Source: an uncultured Alphaproteobacteria bacterium (GTDB lineage: Bacteria > Pseudomonadota > Alphaproteobacteria > HIMB59 > GCA-002718135). From it: DNA of 64,000 nt. This document shows, in pieces, positions 61,095 to 64,000 of this stretch. The notes beneath the pieces were generated by a model. It did not search any database and was not told the origin of the DNA. It saw only the letters and a program-made list of their open reading frames with translations. Numbering within the stretch: the stretch's first letter is position 1; each line of letters begins with the position of its first letter. Made by a program: the position numbers and the translations under genes. The stretch covers positions 62,001-126,000 of the forward strand of contig CACJRY010000001.1 in assembly GCA_902595855.1 (NCBI GenBank), read 5' to 3'.

Positions 61095-62178
61095 ATGTTT
61101 GTTGCTGATTTGCATAATGATCTTGTGCAAAGAATGATGATTGGTGAGGATGTGACAAAGAACACATCCTCAGGTCATACAGACATTGAGAGACTAAAGT
61201 TATCCTCTATCGATTTGGAGGTGATGATTGTCTGGGCTTCAGAAAAAGAAGCCAATACAAGTTATTTTGATTTTGCATCTAAAATGTATGACAAGCTTAA
61301 AGCATTAAATGAAATTGAAGGAGTCACCGTTCCTAAAACACTTGACGATATTAAATCTACAAAAGAAAAGAATGAACTTTCTCTTCCAATTGGAATGGAA
61401 GGAGGGGAGGCCTTAGAAAATAAAATAGAAAATTTAGAATACTTTATTAATAAAGGTCTTTTTTATTTTGGCCCTACGTGGAATCATTCACTTGACTGGG
61501 TTAGCTCTGGGTACGGAGAAACTCATAAAAAAAACTCTTTAAAAACTTTTGGATTGAATAAATTTGGTGTTGAGGTCATTCATATATGTCAAGAAAACAA
61601 AGTACTAATTGATGTTTCTCATATTGGGGAGAAAAGTTTTTTGGGATATTAAAGAAAATTCAAAAAAACCATTTATTGCCTCTCATTCAAGTGTTCATAA
61701 CTTATGTCCACATTTTCGAAATTTAAAAGATGACCAAATTAAAGCCATTAAAGATTCAAAAGGATTAGTTGGTTTAAATCCATATCCTTTTTTTATTGAT
61801 CCAAAATTTAAAATCAGAGAAGAAAAAATAAGAAATCAATACAGAAAAAAGCTAAATGAAATTGCTAACAATCAAGAAACTACTGCGGGCAAATGGATAG
61901 CGAAACAACATTTTCTTCAAAAGAAATTATCAGAAGTTTGTCCAAGTATAAGTATCTTTGTTGATCACATTGAATACATTATAAAAATGATTGGTGATGA
62001 TTATGTAGGTATAGGAAGTGATTATGATGGTCTTGATTGTCTTCCTCAACATTGGAATGATTGTATGGACCATATGATTATAGCTGAGGAATTAGATAAA
62101 AGAGGTTACTCATCAGACTCGATTGAAAAAATTATGGGTAAAAATATTTTAAGAGTTCTAGAAGAAGTATGGGTTTAG
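61095..62178 (+). pseudogene. M19 membrane dipeptidase with a one-base frameshift
   Basis: Two overlapping frames together form one renal-dipeptidase-like protein. The first (61095-61652) has the metal site DLHNDLV and ends at IDVSHIGEKSFLGY; the second carries WDIKENSKKPFIASHSSVHNLC and GIGSDYDG. Reading five rather than six T in the run 61637-61642 joins them as SHIGEKSFWDIKENSKKP, the normal family sequence. M19 enzymes cleave dipeptides. Either the gene is broken, the T run is a sequencing error or within-population variant, or slippage restores the protein. Confidence 0.88.
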
Positions 62179-62781
62179 AGTCTTATACAAAATAAGTATT
62201 GATATGAATATTAATACAATGCCTGAAATCTTTTGAATAATATTTGCATTATTTTCTAGAAATTGCTTTAATCCGAACCCTGTAACTACAATTGTCAATA
62301 TGATGTACCACAACCCATCTATGGATGAAGCAATGAGTACCATGCCTAATTTGACAAAATTTGTAGAAGAAATTTCAATAAATTGTGAAAATATAGCAGC
62401 AAACCAAATTAAAATTTTGGGATTTAATATAGAGATTGCAAATCCTTGTATAAAAGAATTAACATTTTTTTGTTCACCTTCAATTGAAAGCTTATGCTCG
62501 GTGTCACGTAAAAAAAGGATGCCAAGAATTAATAAAAATACACTTCCACAAAATTGAATAGCATTAAATAAGAATATATTATTGATTAAGATGATTTGTA
62601 ATCCAGCTACCGATACTGTCGCATAAATTCCTATGCCTATCGCATGACCTAGTGAAAATAATACTCCTGATAGGCGGCCATACTTTATAGAATTTCTAAT
62701 AATTAAAGCCATAGATGGGCCTGGTGACATAGCACCAACTATACAGATTGCAGCAAATTGTACCCAAAATAAATTATTCAT
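62158..62781 (-). CDS. LysE/RhtB-family amino-acid exporter
   Basis: 207 residues with six membrane helices. The start FWVQFAAICIVGAMSPGPSMALIIRNSI includes the family signature SPGP; GRLSGVLFSLGHAIGIGIYA follows, then helices with GFAISILNPKILIWFAAIF (NPK motif). Such proteins export basic or neutral amino acids or homoserine. It overlaps the dipeptidase end by 21 bases, convergent, and is two bases from pdxJ in the same direction. Confidence 0.92.
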   Translation of the reverse strand: MNNLFWVQFAAICIVGAMSPGPSMALIIRNSIKYGRLSGVLFSLGHAIGIGIYATVSVAGLQIILINNIFLFNAIQFCGSVFLLILGILFLRDTEHKLSIEGEQKNVNSFIQGFAISILNPKILIWFAAIFSQFIEISSTNFVKLGMVLIASSIDGLWYIILTIVVTGFGLKQFLENNANIIQKISGIVLIFISILILYKTLNPYFF

Positions 62782-62782
62782 C

Positions 62783-63517
62783 TTATCTTTGGGCTATTTG
62801 TTTGTATCTATTAACTGTTTCTTTAAGTCCATAATCGATTGCATCACAAACCAGCGCATGACCAATCGATACCTCTTTTATTCTAGGAATATTTTTTAGC
62901 ATAAAGTCTAAATTACCCAGATTTAAATCATGCCCAGCATTAAATTCAATGTAGGGAAATTCTTTTTCTAAATATTTGGTTACTTCAACATAGGGCGCAA
63001 TTGCTAATATTTTGTCATTATGATAATTTTTTGCATAATCATAAGTGTATAATTCTACTCTATCTGGGTTAATAATTTCTAAGTTAGAGAGTGTATTAAT
63101 CGATGGATTGATGAAAATTGAAACACGGATATTGTTGTCTTTAAATTTCTTTATAACTTCTGTCAGAAAATCTTTATTTTTTTCACAATCCCAACCAAAT
63201 GATGATGTAAGTGCATCTGGAGGATCAGGGACTAACGTTACTTGATCTGGCTTTACTCTAATTACTTTTTGGATAAAATCATTTGAAGGATAGCCCTCAA
63301 TATTAAACTCAATATTTTCAAATTCACTGGTGAGATTTTTTAGTATTTCCAAATCTGAAAATTTTGCATGCCTTTCATCCGGTCTTGGGTGAACAGTTAT
63401 ACCGTCAGCACCAAATTCAATGCATTTTTTACTAATATTATGTAAGTTTGGAAGATCTGCTCCTCTTGCATTTCGTATTAAAGCAAACTTATTTACATTT
63501 ACACTAAGAGCAGTCAT
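62783..63517 (-). CDS. pdxJ: Pyridoxine 5'-phosphate synthase
   Basis: 244 residues from ATG 63517; a TTG at 63520 directly before it is less likely. TIM barrel with LSVNVNKFALIRNARG, ADGITVHPRPDERH, FNIEGYP, VTLVPDPPD and EFNAGHDLNLGNLDF; the last segment EVSIGHALVCDAI is the phosphate-binding end. The enzyme condenses 1-deoxyxylulose-5-phosphate with amino-acetone phosphate in vitamin B6 synthesis. Lies three bases after the glutathione transferase-like gene. Confidence 0.95.
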   Translation of the reverse strand: MTALSVNVNKFALIRNARGADLPNLHNISKKCIEFGADGITVHPRPDERHAKFSDLEILKNLTSEFENIEFNIEGYPSNDFIQKVIRVKPDQVTLVPDPPDALTSSFGWDCEKNKDFLTEVIKKFKDNNIRVSIFINPSINTLSNLEIINPDRVELYTYDYAKNYHNDKILAIAPYVEVTKYLEKEFPYIEFNAGHDLNLGNLDFMLKNIPRIKEVSIGHALVCDAIDYGLKETVNRYKQIAQR

Positions 63518-63520
63518 CAA

Positions 63521-64000
63521 TCAGATTTCTTTCCCATACGTTTTGAGCATCCAGTCTTCAACTTTTGGGTGATGATGAACTTTACTATGTATGTTTTTTA
63601 ATTTTGGATAGTCATCAACTATTGTGGTAGGTATACCATCAATTATTCCAGATGTAAGCCATCCAAGTAATCGCCACATAGCAATATCGGCAATAGTCAT
63701 TTTATTTTCAACAAACCAATCAGACGTGCTTTCTGATAAAATGTTTTCTAGATAAGTAAACCATCTTGGTAAAAGTTTATTTTTTAATAAAAGCCTATCT
63801 TCTACTTTTTTTTGCTCATCTTTTTCTCTTATCGTTGGACTTACTAAATTTGTAATATCTGTTGCGGCATCTATAATCTGATCAATTTTTGCAGCATTTA
63901 TATTATCGTTGGAATACAAATTAGAAATTTTACCACAATATCTTGCTATGGCACCTGTTTGACCAATAATCTCACCATCTACTTCTATTACAGGCAGTTG
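63521..64000 (-). CDS. Glutathione S-transferase-like protein (right-edge partial)
   Basis: 160 codons open to the window edge. The first visible residues QLPVIEVDGEIIGQTGAIARYCG are the glutathione-binding cis-Pro and SxAIxRYL-type segment (here QTGAIARY), and the helical C-terminal domain follows (WFVENKMTIADIAMWRLLGWL). The N-terminal thioredoxin-like strand with the catalytic Tyr/Ser is off the window. Function in detoxification is general; the substrate is unknown. It probably heads the unit with pdxJ and the exporter. Confidence 0.9.
   Translation of the reverse strand, partial: QLPVIEVDGEIIGQTGAIARYCGKISNLYSNDNINAAKIDQIIDAATDITNLVSPTIREKDEQKKVEDRLLLKNKLLPRWFTYLENILSESTSDWFVENKMTIADIAMWRLLGWLTSGIIDGIPTTIVDDYPKLKNIHSKVHHHPKVEDWMLKTYGKEI

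Noticed and set aside
61637-61642. Programmed ribosomal frameshift in the dipeptidase
   Set aside because: A +1 shift would be needed and no stimulatory element or known recoding pattern for M19 enzymes is apparent; mutation, sequencing error or slippage is simpler.
1-64000. Mobile elements, CRISPR arrays, tRNA or rRNA genes
   Set aside because: I looked for transposases, integrases, regularly spaced repeats and tRNA/rRNA-like segments and saw none.

Overview
The window comes from an AT-rich, tightly packed genome with many overlaps of 1-8 bases and almost no intergenic space. Gene content (ClpS-ClpA, PdxJ, DacF, an aglREFGK-type sugar operon, ugp, a GlxBCD/Mgs-type glutamate synthase set, Amt, a gamma-butyrobetaine-hydroxylase-like dioxygenase) points to a streamlined marine alphaproteobacterium of the SAR11 or AEGEAN-169/HIMB59 kind. 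That placement is an inference from gene content and base composition. I saw no rRNA, tRNA, CRISPR array, prophage or insertion sequence, and no gene-free stretch longer than 300 bases.

Layout. 1-1.7 kb: a choline-kinase-like gene (runs off the left edge) divergent from an IclR regulator. 1.8-8.2 kb: an operon with a SoxB-like FAD oxidoreductase, a glutamine-synthetase-like ligase, the three separated glutamate-synthase-like proteins (MgsA/B/C = GlxB/C/D) and an unknown 136-residue protein. 8.2-12.2 kb: an unknown 181-residue protein and a second ligase of the GlnT/GmaS family, divergent from amt, which is followed by small membrane proteins. Together 1.8-11.8 kb looks like an amine-nitrogen assimilation island. 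12.3-18.9 kb: two EamA transporters, a TauD/GBBH-like dioxygenase, then a reverse-strand set of M24 peptidase, aldehyde dehydrogenase and galactokinase-like kinase. 18.9-31.7 kb: a long amino-sugar operon (GH20 hexosaminidase, Gfo/Idh oxidoreductase, ABC importer with a duplicated MalG-type permease, SIS protein, NagA, a NagB-II-like deaminase, GMC oxidoreductase, enolase-superfamily enzyme, Cys-rich small protein). 31.7-35.4 kb: a reverse operon of LLM monooxygenase, ThDP enzyme and alpha/beta hydrolase behind a GC-rich leader. 35.5-38.6 kb: small enzymes, including a D-glycerate 3-kinase-like protein. 38.6-44.9 kb: glycerol-3-phosphate importer ugpB-A-E-E-C, again with a duplicated second permease, facing a C-terminally short GlpD. 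45.1-52.3 kb: an agl-type alpha-glucoside operon in which a GH4 enzyme sits where aglA would be, divergent from its LacI regulator with two perfect operators between. 52.4-64 kb: housekeeping genes (UDP-glucose dehydrogenase, phosphomannomutase, DacF-like carboxypeptidase, ClpS/ClpA, RidA, cyclophilin, a frameshifted M19 dipeptidase, LysE exporter, PdxJ, partial glutathione transferase).

How they work together. The cell appears to take up amines/ammonium, amino sugars, glycerol-3-phosphate and alpha-glucosides. Three carbohydrate ABC systems are served by only two ATPase genes in the window, so an ATPase is probably shared. Strongest leads: the amine island with two ligase paralogues and a lone SoxB-like subunit; the independent tandem duplication of the MalG-type permease in two unrelated operons; GH4 replacement in the agl operon; the truncated GlpD followed by a structured leader-like element with a nine-codon ORF; and the three-gene LLM/ThDP/hydrolase operon.
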